Origin: Thermohalobaculum sp039817245
GTDB taxonomy: Bacteria > Pseudomonadota > Alphaproteobacteria > Rhodobacterales > Rhodobacteraceae
NCBI GenBank assembly: GCA_039817245.1
Contig: JBCBWF010000337.1
Span: 1 to 5,438, forward strand
Reading direction: 5' to 3'
Length of the DNA: 5,438 nt
Notes under the pieces: model-generated
The model's input: the letters and a program-made list of their open reading frames with translations, nothing else
What the model was told of the DNA's origin: nothing
Databases searched by the model: none
Shown: positions 5,009 to 5,438 of the stretch, piece after piece
Layout: each line of letters opens with the position of its first letter
Position numbering within the stretch: position 1 is the first letter of the stretch
Made by a program: the position numbers and the translations under genes

Positions 5009-5438
5009 ATGGAAGCGGTGCTGCAGGACTGGCTGAGCCTGGCGCTGCGCTGGGCGCATATCGTGGCCGCGATCTCCTGGATCGGCTCGTCCTTCTACTT
5101 CATGTGGCTCGACAGCTCGCTGCATCGCGCACCGGGCATGCCGGCCGGCGTGAAGGGCGAGAACTGGACGGTGCATGGCGGCGGATTCTACCACACGCGG
5201 AAGTTCATGGTGGCGCCGGAGGGGATGCCCGCCCAGCTCCACTGGTTCCGCTGGGAGAGTTACGCGACCTGGCTCTCCGGCTTCTTCCTGCTCGCCACGA
5301 TCTATTACTGGCAGGCGAGCCGGTACCTGATCGACGCGGCGGTGCTCGCGCTGGCGCCCTGGCAGGCGATCCTGCTCTCGGCCGGCTCGCTGGCGGTTGG
5401 CTGGTTCGCTTATGACCGGCTCTGCCGCTCCGCGCTCG
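5009..5438 (+). CDS. puuD: Urate hydroxylase PuuD, N-terminal part (membrane-bound, cytochrome-c-linked urate oxidase)
   Basis: Partial gene; the first 143 codons are present and it continues past the window. PuuD oxidises urate to 5-hydroxyisourate. Full-length proteins are about 400 aa, with an N-terminal multi-helix membrane domain and a C-terminal cytochrome c domain that passes electrons to the respiratory chain rather than producing hydrogen peroxide. The visible part shows the first membrane segment with R-W-A-H-I-V-A-A-I-S-W-I-G-S-S-F-Y-F-M-W-L-D (14-35), the soluble stretch V-H-G-G-G-F-Y-H-T-R-K-F (55-66), L-H-W-F-R-W-E-S-Y-A-T-W-L-S-G (77-91) leading into a second membrane segment (about 86-101), and a third near 110-135. 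The ATG at 5009 follows GGAGGG by about 4 nt. A GTG at 4997 is in frame but has no ribosome binding site. It diverges from puuE. Confidence 0.93.
   Translation, partial: MEAVLQDWLSLALRWAHIVAAISWIGSSFYFMWLDSSLHRAPGMPAGVKGENWTVHGGGFYHTRKFMVAPEGMPAQLHWFRWESYATWLSGFFLLATIYYWQASRYLIDAAVLALAPWQAILLSAGSLAVGWFAYDRLCRSAL

Noticed and set aside
4900..5415. Plus-strand open frame of 171 codons starting in the divergent region
   Set aside because: It is the wrong frame of puuD; the frame beginning at 5009 encodes clear PuuD motifs.

Overview
The window is very GC-rich. It holds a compact set of bacterial purine (urate/allantoin) catabolism genes, apparently chromosomal. The gene families, the high GC content and the cytochrome-linked type of urate oxidase (PuuD) suggest an alphaproteobacterium, possibly Rhodobacterales or Rhodospirillales. 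That placement is inference; the window has no rRNA or other strong taxonomic marker. I see no tRNA, insertion sequence, CRISPR array or phage gene.

Layout. Seven minus-strand genes run from about 4897 down to 97, with gaps of 33 nt or less and three 4-nt ATGA stop/start overlaps, as expected of one operon. In transcription order they are: puuE-type allantoinase (4897-3989), OHCU decarboxylase (3992-3492), allantoicase (3495-2473), ureidoglycolate lyase (2467-1979), a flavodoxin-fold NAD(P)H:quinone-oxidoreductase-like protein (1945-1352), a RidA/YjgF-family protein (1328-921) and a creatininase-family amidohydrolase (924-97). A divergent plus-strand gene, the 5' part of puuD (urate hydroxylase), starts at 5009 and leaves the window. 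The roughly 111-bp divergent intergenic region (4898-5008) contains an AT-rich palindrome midway between the two start codons and a short direct repeat spaced by about one helical turn. Both are plausible regulator sites. Past the last gene, positions 1-61 form a long GC-rich inverted repeat whose loop contains two G7 runs.

How the genes work together. PuuD oxidises urate to 5-hydroxyisourate. HIU hydrolase, which is not in the window, gives OHCU. OHCU decarboxylase yields (S)-allantoin, PuuE opens it to allantoate, allantoicase releases urea and ureidoglycolate, and the AllA-type lyase releases a second urea and glyoxylate. These assignments rest on clear family motifs.

The last three genes have no fixed place in this textbook route. 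The RidA-like protein lacks the arginine needed for classical imine deaminase activity. The creatininase-like protein keeps the family metal-site motifs but has HGGN where true creatininase has a glutamate ligand. Together with the flavoprotein they form the part of the window most likely to hide undescribed ureide or N-heterocycle chemistry. This is an inference from gene context only.
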